The translations under genes and the position numbers were made by a program. Positions 36,401 to 45,299 of a DNA stretch of 64,000 bases are shown here, piece after piece (positions within the stretch are counted from its first letter, which is position 1; each line of letters opens with the position of its first letter). The DNA is taken from NCBI GenBank assembly GCA_018333525.1, contig JAGXTF010000089.1, forward strand, positions 1-64,000, given 5' to 3'. The stretch is from Bacteroidota bacterium (GTDB lineage: Bacteria > Bacteroidota > Bacteroidia > NS11-12g > UBA955). The notes beneath the pieces were generated by a model. It worked only from the letters and a program-made list of their open reading frames with translations, had not been told where the DNA came from and searched no databases.

Positions 36401-38755
36401 AGAGATACTATCGTTACTGCCATTATTTCCAAATGGGATACTGCAGCAGATGTTTCACTGGTTTGGGATAATATTAAAGTAAAACTGGAAGCAAGAGGAT
36501 TTGATCCATTTGCCTTGAGCCCAACTCAAATTGCCCAAATGATTTGGAACAATGTGGGTATTATTGGCAACATACCTTCAGGAGCAAAAGGTTGTATTGA
36601 TACTACCGGTTTCGGTAAGTTTATTCGATTCTACCTGCGCCCTGATCCTAATTTCACCAAAATCATCCACGAAAGAGATACCAATATTGTGCCTTTGGAT
36701 TCATTCTTCTTGAAAGGCAAATATGTAAGGTCTTATACCTTTACCCCGCAGTGGAATGGCTACCATCTGGTAAGTATTTCCATGACCTCGGCCAATGGCA
36801 AGTGTGATGAATTTGCAGCTTATCCTGTAATCGTAGGCTTTGCGGCCTTCCTGGAAGTTCCTGATTCGATTGTTTGTGCCGATCAGGGAACTTCTCTGAA
36901 AGCACTTACCGATTTCCGCTACTTCCATCCGGATCCAATCAACTTCGGAACCTGGGATCCATATGATTATTGGAGAGATCCTGTTCGTCAGCAAAAAACC
37001 ACTTTCGGAGATACAAATAGTGAGAGATTCACCAAATGGGATTGGGACAAACGCGATGACGATATAACCAAGCCCCAAACTATTTTTGGAGGTGGCATTT
37101 ATGGTGCCTCCGGTGTAGGCACTCCATGGAAAGACCTCGGCGGACCATCTAAAATAAATGGTGGCATCTATTATGAGAATGACTCAGGGGTATATACCAT
37201 GAGAATGTATACCGGCGACAGCACAGGTTGTATGGATACCACGACCAAACGTTTGTTCATCACCCGTCTGGATGTTGGGTTCCGATTGAATGTAAACACT
37301 CCTGCATGTAATTCTACCATTGAGTTCTTTGACTCCAGTTATCTCTACGATCCATGCAATTGGGCTATGAGGAACTGCCAGGGCAATAAACCCATGACCT
37401 GCGATTTCGTTCGTGAATGGTATATCAACTGGGGTGATGGCAAAGACAACTTGTACAAACGCAATGCTGCAAGTGAAGAAGGAATTCCAAGCCGCGTTGG
37501 TCATACGTATACCCGCAACGGCTGGTTCCTGGTACAGTACATTCAAAAAACCGATCAGGGTTGTTATGATACTATGGAGCGCTGGATTAAGATTCCGGGC
37601 CCAAGACCGAAATTTGAATACACTGACAAAGCCGGGTACGATGTTACCATTTGCGAAGGCGATTCTCTGAGATTTACCAACCTGTCTGATTCTGCATCAA
37701 CAAGCGCAGACTGGACCTGGTTCTTTGGAGATACCAAAATCAAAAACGTAAAAGATACTTTCCTTTGGCATACATACGAAAAACCTGGTGTGTTCCATGT
37801 TACCCTACAGGAATATGACAGCTTAATCGTTCCACCGAATATTTACAGATATTGCCCCGCTACCTTCCCAGATACCCCAACCCAGCGCGCATTTATTGTG
37901 ACTGTGTTGAAACGGGATACGGTTCGGGGTTCTGTAGATAAACTGGCTATTTGCCCGGGTGATTCCATCACATTTACAGATAATAGTGATGATAGTCTGA
38001 CTTCCTATAAATGGAGTTATAAAAACCTGAGCGGTGGATTTGAAGACAGTATTACTGTTGCTACCAAGCAATTCACGAAGGCCTTTAGTGTGCCCGGCAC
38101 CTATCAGGTATTCCATACCGCTGACTACAATCCAAACCACGCAAGGCCATGGTGTCCAAGTGATCCGGTTCCGTTGACTTTCCTGGTGGATAGCGTAATA
38201 GCAGATTTTGACATAGACAGCAGTAATGTTCCTGAATTCTGTTTCACCAGAACAGACATTAACGGGGTGCAGTTCCGCTGGGGCTTTAACCACAGAAACG
38301 ATATCACTCAGGGTCCTTTGAAAGACTTCCTGGAAGAGAGCAAGTCTCCGGATAAGAAAGTTTGTACTTCCTTCGATAGCTCCGGTGTGTATTGGGTTTG
38401 TCTGATTGCTAAAAACAGCACCGGTTGTGAAGACACCATTTGCAAACCTGTGGAAGTGAACTTGTTTATCTTCCTTGCAAACGTATTTACTCCAGGTTCT
38501 TTGGATGGTAAAAACGATACTTATCGTGTGCCAATTCAGGGACAGGATGTATTTGAGCTGAAGATATTCAACCGTTGGGGTGAAAGAGTATTCCAGAGCG
38601 AAGATCCGCGCAAGCAGTGGGATGGCTCTGTGAACAACAAAGGCGCTGAATGTCCTGCCGGTACTTATTTCTATCAGTTGAAGTACCGCTTCAAAGGAAA
38701 AGAAAAGGTAGAAGTGATCTCCGGTTCTATCAATTTGATCCGCGATACACAGTAA
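33440..38755 (+). CDS. Giant secreted PKD-repeat protein with CHU_C sorting module
   Basis: A 1771-residue exported surface protein. The start at 33440 (MKKYKVLLRSFF) gives a signal peptide ending NALSQ; the 23 codons before it in frame are not signal-like. The chain is cysteine-rich and carries several PKD-like beta-sandwiches recognised by W-x-F/W-G-D turns: WWYWGDGS, FLWNFGDPP, RLWDFGDSY, EWYINWGDGK and DWTWFFGDT, each followed by a YxxxG.Y strand. The last 100 residues are a CHU_C module (NVFTPGSLDGKNDTY, IFNRWGERVF, KQWDGSVNN). Such proteins are adhesins or gliding-surface components. It is third in line after the ECF sigma and membrane CHU_C genes (185-bp gap without a visible terminator), and ends at a strong terminator. 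Confidence 0.85.
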   Translation: MKKYKVLLRSFFAVFLLGILPVQNALSQCQVTYSGSLCVGIPITFTGENSGSTHDYDFNGENTSTGQKIVAYAFNTAGNKVITYVTTLPSGSKCTSTLNLVVKESPKISLKLVSAYEQCFENNLFCFTDSSVSPIGAKIAKVTINVSDGQLFEYINPKTAPRTICFSIKDERGGAFDVYYEIEDENGCISKQNFTSIVKVREKIGARFNRTSPKNPDCDSVTVLVTNVSRISQSQVKSIWWYWGDGSVTTDWGPNLKKVFYSSAPTWAKNGGVFNSKMVIETVDGCKDSFSFAAVATVFKSTAKILADPDSTCISNPKIDFTVDTIPVGATGFLWNFGDPPTGPQNFNNRTWSPTHNFSGLGPYRIVLTYSHPICGNKSISDTILILGPLSTIEKPLNRLAEFEVFQCPKDVMDSVHFKNFSTFYHNDNYMINDDSSYYDTNDVWIHVFAGQTSVKPSGFIDPLFRERECAVRLWDFGDSYSSQCTTDRKENVNVNVNCNYSHDSLPVHYYKSWDLVMLSDFKSASMDDAIFINSTKLCKKLNVWPSDSFYIVEDSLIYIPRSSADSANALNYPNVTTKFYLKEKYVYGPGERYIEDWLDLELLAGDSLYVGPEGGPYVLKTGPQTLSVSPKQIVKLKSATDTMRILFTIHMRKDTLPVPFYDIRFNKGERPKILSRFQKIPPGIVNYDYIINYQRFRELYYARIPRCQNVRLKHWDTCHAPYCEHEAIKQLTMMHANAGGVGSGLIKDAIECLGAKNPQYGVTFILSDLKPGCTFSDVQINYDTFCDPKAWVPLVGGIIPGGRPLGLPYLGYQLQGNPPNRFSTQYTASQVCGPNGCVTVGIIVGNGVSKSGTKPLCADTQYYDKFACFPLIDPSFEVLTPLPNAYQNRKMCKGEPIVVRPILSNNTNTRDLKSLRWELATGNASPYFSRNWSRWIQEDYFSGQYLKDSGTTKIYNYMVQTRGGENVYQVPCTDIWNDGKTYTTGIRDTIVTAIISKWDTAADVSLVWDNIKVKLEARGFDPFALSPTQIAQMIWNNVGIIGNIPSGAKGCIDTTGFGKFIRFYLRPDPNFTKIIHERDTNIVPLDSFFLKGKYVRSYTFTPQWNGYHLVSISMTSANGKCDEFAAYPVIVGFAAFLEVPDSIVCADQGTSLKALTDFRYFHPDPINFGTWDPYDYWRDPVRQQKTTFGDTNSERFTKWDWDKRDDDITKPQTIFGGGIYGASGVGTPWKDLGGPSKINGGIYYENDSGVYTMRMYTGDSTGCMDTTTKRLFITRLDVGFRLNVNTPACNSTIEFFDSSYLYDPCNWAMRNCQGNKPMTCDFVREWYINWGDGKDNLYKRNAASEEGIPSRVGHTYTRNGWFLVQYIQKTDQGCYDTMERWIKIPGPRPKFEYTDKAGYDVTICEGDSLRFTNLSDSASTSADWTWFFGDTKIKNVKDTFLWHTYEKPGVFHVTLQEYDSLIVPPNIYRYCPATFPDTPTQRAFIVTVLKRDTVRGSVDKLAICPGDSITFTDNSDDSLTSYKWSYKNLSGGFEDSITVATKQFTKAFSVPGTYQVFHTADYNPNHARPWCPSDPVPLTFLVDSVIADFDIDSSNVPEFCFTRTDINGVQFRWGFNHRNDITQGPLKDFLEESKSPDKKVCTSFDSSGVYWVCLIAKNSTGCEDTICKPVEVNLFIFLANVFTPGSLDGKNDTYRVPIQGQDVFELKIFNRWGERVFQSEDPRKQWDGSVNNKGAECPAGTYFYQLKYRFKGKEKVEVISGSINLIRDTQ

Positions 38756-38778
38756 AAATTAGTTTTAATCATAATATT

Positions 38779-38810
38779 AAACCCCGCAAACACTTGCGGG
38801 GTTTATTTTT
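38779..38810 (+). terminator. Rho-independent terminator after the giant CHU_C gene
   Basis: A perfect 11-bp stem AAACCCCGCAA / TTGCGGGGTTT with an ACAC loop, followed by ATTTTT. It starts 23 bp after the stop codon. Its T tract overlaps the -7 box of mnmE. Confidence 0.9.
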
Positions 38811-38811
38811 G
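38804..38811 (+). promoter_or_regulatory. Candidate -7 box of mnmE inside the terminator T tract
   Basis: TATTTTTG matches TAnnTTTG and lies 4 bases before the mnmE ATG, so the transcript would be nearly leaderless. Because a poly-T tract trivially resembles the box, confidence is low. Confidence 0.3.
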
Positions 38812-38815
38812 CCCC

Positions 38816-40171
38816 ATGCTTTACAGGCAGCAAACAATTGCAGCGCGAGCCACCCCTCCCGGAACAGGAGCTATTCATATTGTACGCATTTCCGGTCCGG
38901 ATACTGCGCAGGTATTGGCAGCACTGATGCCGGGTAAAGCAGAGATCTCTCAAACCCATACCTTGAAGCTGCGAAAACTGTATGCTGGAAATAAATTGAT
39001 TGATGAGGCTTTAGTGGCAGTTTTTAAAGCCCCTGAGAGCTTTACAGGTGAGGATGCAGCTGAGTTGTACCTGCACGGTTCAGAATTCATTACAAATCAG
39101 ATTATGCAGGAATTGATTAGTTTGGGAGTACGCCTTGCAGACCCGGGTGAATTTACCATGCGCGCTTATCTGAATGGCAAACTGGATCTGGCGCAGGCAG
39201 AAGCAGTAGCTGATTTGATTGCAGCGCAGTCTGAAGGTTCTCACAAACTGGCAATGAACCAACTCAAAGGTGGAATCAGTGCCAAAATTTCTGAAATGCG
39301 CTCCTCCTTATTGGAGTTTGCAGCATTAATAGAACTGGAATTGGATTTTGGTGAAGAAGATGTGGAATTTGCCAACCGCGAAAAATTGCTTGAAATGCTA
39401 ATGCATCTTTTAAATGAAGTGGAAATGCTGTTGGCCAGTTTTAAATCCGGCAATGCCATTCGCGATGGTATTCCGGTGGCAATTGTTGGCAGACCCAATG
39501 CAGGGAAAAGCACACTGTTAAATGTAATATTAAATGAGGAGAGAGCCATAGTAACAGATATTCCCGGAACTACACGGGATACCATTGAGGAATATTTTGT
39601 ACATGAAGGATTGAGATACCGCCTGATTGACACAGCAGGAATAAGGGATGCAACAGATAAGGTAGAGGCAATTGGAATAGAAAGAACATTTAAAAGCGCT
39701 GAAAAAGCAGCTTTGATTTGGTTGGTTTTTGATGTGCAGGATGATGCATCTGAAATTCAGGAAACCCTTGTGAAGCTTAGGCAGAATGGTGAAGCTGAAA
39801 TTTGGTTGCTGGCAAACAAATCCGATTTAACTACCAATAAAAACCAAAATAATTTTACCGAAAAAACCATTTATATTTCTGCCAAAAATAATGAACTCGG
39901 AAATTTATTTGAACACTTAAGTACCTATGGAAAAAGCATTTTGGCCGAAGCTTCTGATACCACCATCAGCAATTTGCGGCACTATGAAGTGTTGAAAAAT
40001 GCAAAAACAGAACTGCAAAAAGTGGTAAAGGCCATTCATCAAAAAGATACTTCCGATTTACTGGCCTTTGACCTGAGACAGGCCATGACAGAGCTGGGAA
40101 AAATTACCGGTGTTATCGATACCGAAGATATTTTAGGCGAGATATTTAGTAAGTTTTGTATCGGAAAATAA
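38816..40171 (+). CDS. mnmE: tRNA modification GTPase MnmE
   Basis: With MnmG, installs the cmnm5/nm5 group on U34 of tRNAs decoding NNA/NNG codons. The 451-residue protein starts LYRQQTIAARATPPGTGAI, the family's N-terminal formyl-THF-binding domain. A helical domain surrounds an internal Ras-like G domain: P-loop G225-RPNAGKST-233, switch DIPGTTRDT, DTAG, and NKSD. It ends with CIGK, the catalytic cysteine motif (CxGK) typical of MnmE. The gene begins 5 bp after a terminator T tract and converges on the sortilin-like gene. Confidence 0.96.
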   Translation: MLYRQQTIAARATPPGTGAIHIVRISGPDTAQVLAALMPGKAEISQTHTLKLRKLYAGNKLIDEALVAVFKAPESFTGEDAAELYLHGSEFITNQIMQELISLGVRLADPGEFTMRAYLNGKLDLAQAEAVADLIAAQSEGSHKLAMNQLKGGISAKISEMRSSLLEFAALIELELDFGEEDVEFANREKLLEMLMHLLNEVEMLLASFKSGNAIRDGIPVAIVGRPNAGKSTLLNVILNEERAIVTDIPGTTRDTIEEYFVHEGLRYRLIDTAGIRDATDKVEAIGIERTFKSAEKAALIWLVFDVQDDASEIQETLVKLRQNGEAEIWLLANKSDLTTNKNQNNFTEKTIYISAKNNELGNLFEHLSTYGKSILAEASDTTISNLRHYEVLKNAKTELQKVVKAIHQKDTSDLLAFDLRQAMTELGKITGVIDTEDILGEIFSKFCIGK

Positions 40172-40181
40172 CCCGATTCCC

Positions 40182-43100
40182 TTATTCTTTCACCAGCATC
40201 TTCGTTTGTACGGCTCTGCCGGCACGCACTTCCACCTCATAGACGCCAGGAACAAAATGAGTGCAATTCAAAGTTATTAAATCTTTTCCGGTAAATATTA
40301 TTCTACCAACAACATCGGAAACGCGCACTTCATAATGGCTGTATTGTGCTGCTATCTGAAGGCTCACATAGTCTTTGGCAGGGTTTGGATACATGGAAAA
40401 TAATTCCAAATTCGGATCGTATAATCCCAATATCTTATTTACAGTAACTACATAATTTTTAATGGCAGTTCCACTTTGTGATGTAACCTTATAGGAAAGT
40501 GGTGTACTGAAATTTTGTACAGAAACATCGCTGAATTGTTTCACTCCAACTACTGTTGTAATTGCGGAATCCGAGATGGTAAAACTGGCAACAAGACTGG
40601 TCAGGTCAGCGTTTTCGGGAACATCTACCTTAATCGTTCCACCACTGGTATCTCTGTTAAAAATTCCAATTGCATTGGGAGATTTGAATTGAAATGTGAG
40701 CATTTCTGCAGCGGTATTAGGCAAAATATTTACAAATATTTTATATGTTTTTTTGTGATTCCCATCCTGTGAAGTAACAATACCAATTAATGTATCGGAA
40801 TAATTATTTGCTGTAATTCCACTGTTTTGTTTATTTCCGGAAATTTCAAAAGTTGCGCTGTCACTGAGTGTAAAAGCAGCCACCAACGCTGTATTGTTGC
40901 TGCCAAATGGTATCGATGCCGTTACACTTCCATGTAAACTGTCAATAGAAATTACATTTCCTGGAATTACCGGATTTACTAAATTCCAACTGAGTAAATC
41001 ACAAGCAGTGTTTTTTGCTGTAAGCACTTTTACCATATAATCTTTAAAATAATTGCTGTCTTCTGCAATAACTTTATATGGTACAGGATATCTGAAATCG
41101 TATTTGCTGATTCCGTTTGTATCTGGTTGGTAATATACCTGAAGACGTGCATTGGGGCTAATGGTGGTCCACGAAGAGCGATTTTGAATGGAAGTTCCAT
41201 AAGGCACTGTAACTTCCACCAAACCTGATTTTATTATACCGGTAACATCCGGATTTTTAAATGCAAAACTGAACAATTCGCAAGATGTATCCGGTAATTC
41301 TACTACACGCACCAGATATTTTTTCCGATACAAACCATCGGGATTTTTAATGATATAATAAACATTATTGCTAAAATTATTCACGGTAATTCCGCTTTGC
41401 TGGGCAATATTTCCGACAAATGTTCCGGTGCTGTCCGTAACGCCAAATTGCGCTACCAGACTGTCTTTGTTCGTTCCGTGGTACACGTAACAGGTGATAG
41501 TTCCACCGCTGTCGTTTTGTACCAGAGAATCGTATTTGCTATGACCAGGAAATGTGAATGAAGTAATAGCCATTTCCAGTAAGGTGGAATCCACAAAAGA
41601 AAAACAGGAATTTCCAACAGGATCTGTAAATGCACCACCCGCCAGATTTACAAATATTTTTCCAGGTTTATTTGGTGTAATTTCCAATTCATACCAAAGT
41701 GGATTTCGTTTTACCAATCCGGTAATTCTGCCATTGGTGAATTTGAGTTTCCCAGTATCAAATGCCGGACAATATTCGCTCAATTTTAATATGCCCGTAA
41801 AATGTCCGTAAACCTTAGGTTTGGGCATGGTCCACAAAATAGAAGGTTTTTTATTGTCGATATAAATCGCGTAATCTTCTGCCTGTCCGTAGCTCAAGGT
41901 CCCACATGCTGAAGTAATGGGGCTGAAATCGCTCACTACACGCATTCGCAACCAGGTATTTACAACCGGTGGGGAAGTGAGAATTTTGACGCTGGTATTT
42001 CTTCTGCCTTTTCCCTGTGCAAAAGTCGCTGCAAGTTCGTTGGCGTCGGCAAAATCGCCATCGTTGTTGTAGTCAATAAAAATGGCAGCATATTCATTGT
42101 TTAATGTGCCGTTTGTAACCCAGGCGGTGTAAGTGTTTCCCGCCTTTACCTGCATGCCTTCAGAGCAACTAAAATCTTCCAGATTTGGATTTTGCCAGAG
42201 CGAAAAATTGCTGCTTTTGTCGATATTTCCCATTTCAAAACGGTGAATTCCTATCAGGTAATTACCAAACGTTCCCGTATTTACAGTGCAGGTTGCAGCT
42301 ATTCCTAATTCGGAATATTGCACCGTTTTTGTGCTGCTGGAAGTGCCAAAATTATTATTAATATTTAACGTAATTATTAATGAACCGGATTTGGTAAGCA
42401 TAATTTCCGGTTGCCTGCTCAAAGAGTCTGTTCCGTTGATATATTTATAGGAATCATAAGGTAAAATATTCCAAACTCTGGTGTATTTACCACCGCTCGA
42501 AATATCGTTGAGAATATAATTTTTGGGGCATTTTATGGTGGAAGGGCAAATGCTGAAATCTGCAACAGGAGCCTTGGTTTGGTATTGGTACAAACTGGTT
42601 TGCCAGATGCCACGTCCGTAAGTGCTGATTCGAATGCAACTTTTAGGTGTACCATCGTTAAAAATATCCATGTCTGTTATTCTTGCGATTGCAGGTAAAT
42701 TTTTTGAAATACTGGTCCAGTTTGCCAGATTCCTGTTTTTATAATATACCCCAAAATTGGTGGCCACATAAATGCTGCTGTCGAATGCACGATCATCCAC
42801 GGCAAAACCTACGATATAATTTGCAGGTAAATTTTTGCTGAAATTCCACCAGGTTTTACCTTTGTCGCTGCTCTTGTAAATCTTAGAGCCAATGGTAATA
42901 TAAACGACATTGCTGTCTCTCGAATGTGTAATGATTTGTTGGATATTTCCGGCAGGTTTTGTTAAAGAATTAAATACGGGTTTGCTGCTATTTACAAAAT
43001 CCACTCGATATAATATTCCATTATTTCTCGCCCAATACAGTATATTCATATTGGACTTGCTTTGGGCCATTGCCGTAGTAGTTGCTGTGCCGTAATGGAT

Positions 43101-44588
43101 CAAAGAATCGCTCAGTTGGTTCCAGGTGGGAGAGGTGGCTCTAAGGTTATTCGTGCGATATAAATTGTGATAACCCATATACATGATATTGGTATCTTTT
43201 CGGTGTAATTCATACACAGAATTGTTTTGTCCGTTTATACCACGGCTTCCAAAAGTCTGCAGGTTGTATTGATTTCCACCACCCTGATAATATTGGTAAT
43301 TGCTGTCCTGATAATCAAATAAAAAATCACCACCGTAATCACCACCTCGAATGGTATAAAACGTTCCGTCTTTGTAATAATTTAAACCGTTATCCTGCAA
43401 GCCTCCCAGCGCCTTTTCCCGGTTCAGGGAGCTTTGTCCCATGCGATAAAATTCGGAGGCAGACAGGCCGTCAGAAATGGTTTTCCAGGTATTTCCGGTA
43501 TCTGTACTTCGGTCTATTCCACCATCGTGTGCGATATATAATTTCTTTGAATTATTTGGAGAAAAAATAAAATGGTGTTTATCGGCATGCACACCATAAG
43601 CCCATGGAGATTTTAATCGCCAGGTTACACCGGAATCGCGCGATTTCCAGATACAAATGGCGCCTACATAAACCGAAGCAGGATCTTTGGGATCCACAGT
43701 AACTGTTAGGTTATATGAGCCCTGGCCATTGTTGCTGCTGCCATCGCTGCTATAACCAAGGATTTGTGGTTGGTTGCTCTGTAATTTCCAGTTTAAACCT
43801 GCATTTGTGCTTTTAAAAACACCACCAAAATAAGTTTTATTTCCCCAGCTGTTTCCCCGCCATGCAACGGTATAAACCAAATTGGTATCAGCCGGTGTTA
43901 CTCCAATATAAACTCCATAAAAAGTATCTGCAGGACTTACATTTATTTGCATCCAACTCTCCCCGAAATTTTTACTGTAATAAAAATATTTATGCGATGT
44001 TGCATAAAGGCTAAATCCGCTTCCCGGCTTGATTACAAGATCGTTGAATTCATCAGAAACAGTGCTTTTTTTGGTCCAGGTATTTCCGCCATTCGTTGTT
44101 TTATAAATACCGCCGTTGGTGGTTGCTACAATAATATTGGTATCTGTTGGATGCATGGCCATCTGCACTACCAGCACATTTCCCATTCCGCTATTTTTCT
44201 GCGTCCAGGTTTTTCCGCCATCCATACTTTTCCAAACACCCATTCCGCCACCATAATAATTGGCATCACCCGTACCCAGATAAATGGTATTTGGATTTTT
44301 ATAATTGATGAGTCCTGAAGCACAAGCTGTATTCGGCAAACCATCTGTTAGGGCTTTCCAGGTTTGGCCTTCATTGCTGCTTTTCCATAACCCGCCGGAG
44401 GCAGAAACCGCAAATAGAATATTACTGTCTGTCGGGTGAAAAACAAGGTGGCTCACACGCCCCATTCCAGTGGTTTGCACACTCGGATTTTCGGGAAATT
44501 TCACCATTCCCAATTGGCTCCACTGGTCGTTTTGCGACAGCAATGATGTGGTGAGAATAAAACATAAAATGAATAAAATATTTTTCAT
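40182..44588 (-). CDS. Sortilin/BNR-repeat protein with GEVED domain, cadherin-like repeats and T9SS type A tail
   Basis: A 1468-residue exported protein. The start at 44588 gives signal peptide MKNILFILCFILTTSLLSQ; a 35-codon upstream extension overlaps the lipoprotein gene and is rejected. Residues 25-690 form a large propeller built of BNR/sortilin repeats with repeated S-x-D/N-x-G-x-T-W turns (GGLWKSSNEGQTW, GVWKSMDGGKTW). A GEVED domain follows (about 800-930, FIDYNNDGDF... GQAEDYAIYI). Four cadherin-like repeats (about 1000-1390) precede the type A sorting tail (LFSMYPNPAKDYVSL, VVGRIIF, FVPGVYEVEV). The domains suggest a surface adhesin or carbohydrate/peptide-binding protein. Its start overlaps the stop of the upstream lipoprotein by 4 bp. 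Confidence 0.85.
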   Translation of the reverse strand: MKNILFILCFILTTSLLSQNDQWSQLGMVKFPENPSVQTTGMGRVSHLVFHPTDSNILFAVSASGGLWKSSNEGQTWKALTDGLPNTACASGLINYKNPNTIYLGTGDANYYGGGMGVWKSMDGGKTWTQKNSGMGNVLVVQMAMHPTDTNIIVATTNGGIYKTTNGGNTWTKKSTVSDEFNDLVIKPGSGFSLYATSHKYFYYSKNFGESWMQINVSPADTFYGVYIGVTPADTNLVYTVAWRGNSWGNKTYFGGVFKSTNAGLNWKLQSNQPQILGYSSDGSSNNGQGSYNLTVTVDPKDPASVYVGAICIWKSRDSGVTWRLKSPWAYGVHADKHHFIFSPNNSKKLYIAHDGGIDRSTDTGNTWKTISDGLSASEFYRMGQSSLNREKALGGLQDNGLNYYKDGTFYTIRGGDYGGDFLFDYQDSNYQYYQGGGNQYNLQTFGSRGINGQNNSVYELHRKDTNIMYMGYHNLYRTNNLRATSPTWNQLSDSLIHYGTATTTAMAQSKSNMNILYWARNNGILYRVDFVNSSKPVFNSLTKPAGNIQQIITHSRDSNVVYITIGSKIYKSSDKGKTWWNFSKNLPANYIVGFAVDDRAFDSSIYVATNFGVYYKNRNLANWTSISKNLPAIARITDMDIFNDGTPKSCIRISTYGRGIWQTSLYQYQTKAPVADFSICPSTIKCPKNYILNDISSGGKYTRVWNILPYDSYKYINGTDSLSRQPEIMLTKSGSLIITLNINNNFGTSSSTKTVQYSELGIAATCTVNTGTFGNYLIGIHRFEMGNIDKSSNFSLWQNPNLEDFSCSEGMQVKAGNTYTAWVTNGTLNNEYAAIFIDYNNDGDFADANELAATFAQGKGRRNTSVKILTSPPVVNTWLRMRVVSDFSPITSACGTLSYGQAEDYAIYIDNKKPSILWTMPKPKVYGHFTGILKLSEYCPAFDTGKLKFTNGRITGLVKRNPLWYELEITPNKPGKIFVNLAGGAFTDPVGNSCFSFVDSTLLEMAITSFTFPGHSKYDSLVQNDSGGTITCYVYHGTNKDSLVAQFGVTDSTGTFVGNIAQQSGITVNNFSNNVYYIIKNPDGLYRKKYLVRVVELPDTSCELFSFAFKNPDVTGIIKSGLVEVTVPYGTSIQNRSSWTTISPNARLQVYYQPDTNGISKYDFRYPVPYKVIAEDSNYFKDYMVKVLTAKNTACDLLSWNLVNPVIPGNVISIDSLHGSVTASIPFGSNNTALVAAFTLSDSATFEISGNKQNSGITANNYSDTLIGIVTSQDGNHKKTYKIFVNILPNTAAEMLTFQFKSPNAIGIFNRDTSGGTIKVDVPENADLTSLVASFTISDSAITTVVGVKQFSDVSVQNFSTPLSYKVTSQSGTAIKNYVVTVNKILGLYDPNLELFSMYPNPAKDYVSLQIAAQYSHYEVRVSDVVGRIIFTGKDLITLNCTHFVPGVYEVEVRAGRAVQTKMLVKE

Positions 44589-45010
44589 CTGGAAGTGGTG
44601 TCCGAGTGATCCTTTTTCCACTGTTGAATGATATCGTATTCGGTCATCACCATTCCATTTTCTTTTATGCGATATTGGTTTTTTTGTTTCCAATTTAAAA
44701 ATTTTTTGTAATCGTAAACCTCATTCAAATTGCCGGAATTTTCTTCTTTTTTTTCGCGTTCAAAGATATTTTCACCTTCATTATCTTCATCGCGGATGGG
44801 GCGTTGTTTTCCCTTCCAATACAATTCAAAGGCAGAAACAGTAGCAGCGAATGGAACCAGGGTATCCGCCATCATGGTTTTCCAATATGCTGTTTGCATG
44901 GTGTCTTGTTGTCGTCTGGTGAATTCTTTGGCATTTCTTCGGGCCTGTATGTGGGAGCAAGCGTACAGACAGAAAACCACACCAAACAGCAAAAACACCC
45001 ACCGGTTCAT
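44585..45010 (-). CDS. Putative lipoprotein of 141 residues
   Basis: Begins with a lipoprotein signal MNRWVFLLFGVVFCLYAC; the lipobox LYAC gives C18 as the lipidated residue. The rest is charged and largely helical (RRNAKEFTRRQQDTMQTAYW), without a recognised domain. The stop overlaps the start of the sortilin-like T9SS gene by 4 bp (ATGA), so the two are translationally coupled, hinting that the lipoprotein assists or anchors that protein. A -7-like TAAATTTG lies 4 bases before its ATG. Confidence 0.75.
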   Translation of the reverse strand: MNRWVFLLFGVVFCLYACSHIQARRNAKEFTRRQQDTMQTAYWKTMMADTLVPFAATVSAFELYWKGKQRPIRDEDNEGENIFEREKKEENSGNLNEVYDYKKFLNWKQKNQYRIKENGMVMTEYDIIQQWKKDHSDTTSR

Positions 45011-45014
45011 TTTT

Positions 45015-45022
45015 CAAATTTA
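45015..45022 (-). promoter_or_regulatory. Candidate -7 box for the lipoprotein-sortilin operon
   Basis: Minus strand TAAATTTG, exact match to TAnnTTTG, with four bases between the box and the ATG at 45010, so the transcript would be nearly leaderless. A TTG lies 25 bases upstream, a little further than usual. The rest of 45023-45225 shows nothing recognisable. Confidence 0.4.
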
Positions 45023-45225
45023 GGTATTTGCCCATTGCCATAAAAGGCAATTCAAAGGAGATTAGGCTGTTTGGAATTTATTCCTCAACTACCCCAAATC
45101 CGGTTGTAATTAGAGATGCAATGGTGTGAAAAGACAAAAGGTTAAATTCACGCAGGAGGCGAGATTTATTTTGAGAATCCTGAAATTCGATTTGCACTTC
45201 ATCCATTAAATTAAAAAAAATACCT

Positions 45226-45295
45226 TATTCAACCCCTTCAGGGTTGGTATGCCGTAACGCCTTCGGCTATTGAGGTTGAATCCCTTCGGGATTCT
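45226..45295. repeat. Third copy of the composite palindromic element
   Basis: Same arrangement as 51-120 and 230-299: CAACCCCTTCAGGGTTGGTAT, a spacer with CGTAACGCC, then TTGAATCCCTTCGGGATTC. It lies 45 kb from the other copies and next to the tandem array that follows, whose units carry the GAATCCC palindrome in inverted orientation. Confidence 0.85.
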
Positions 45296-45299
45296 GAAT

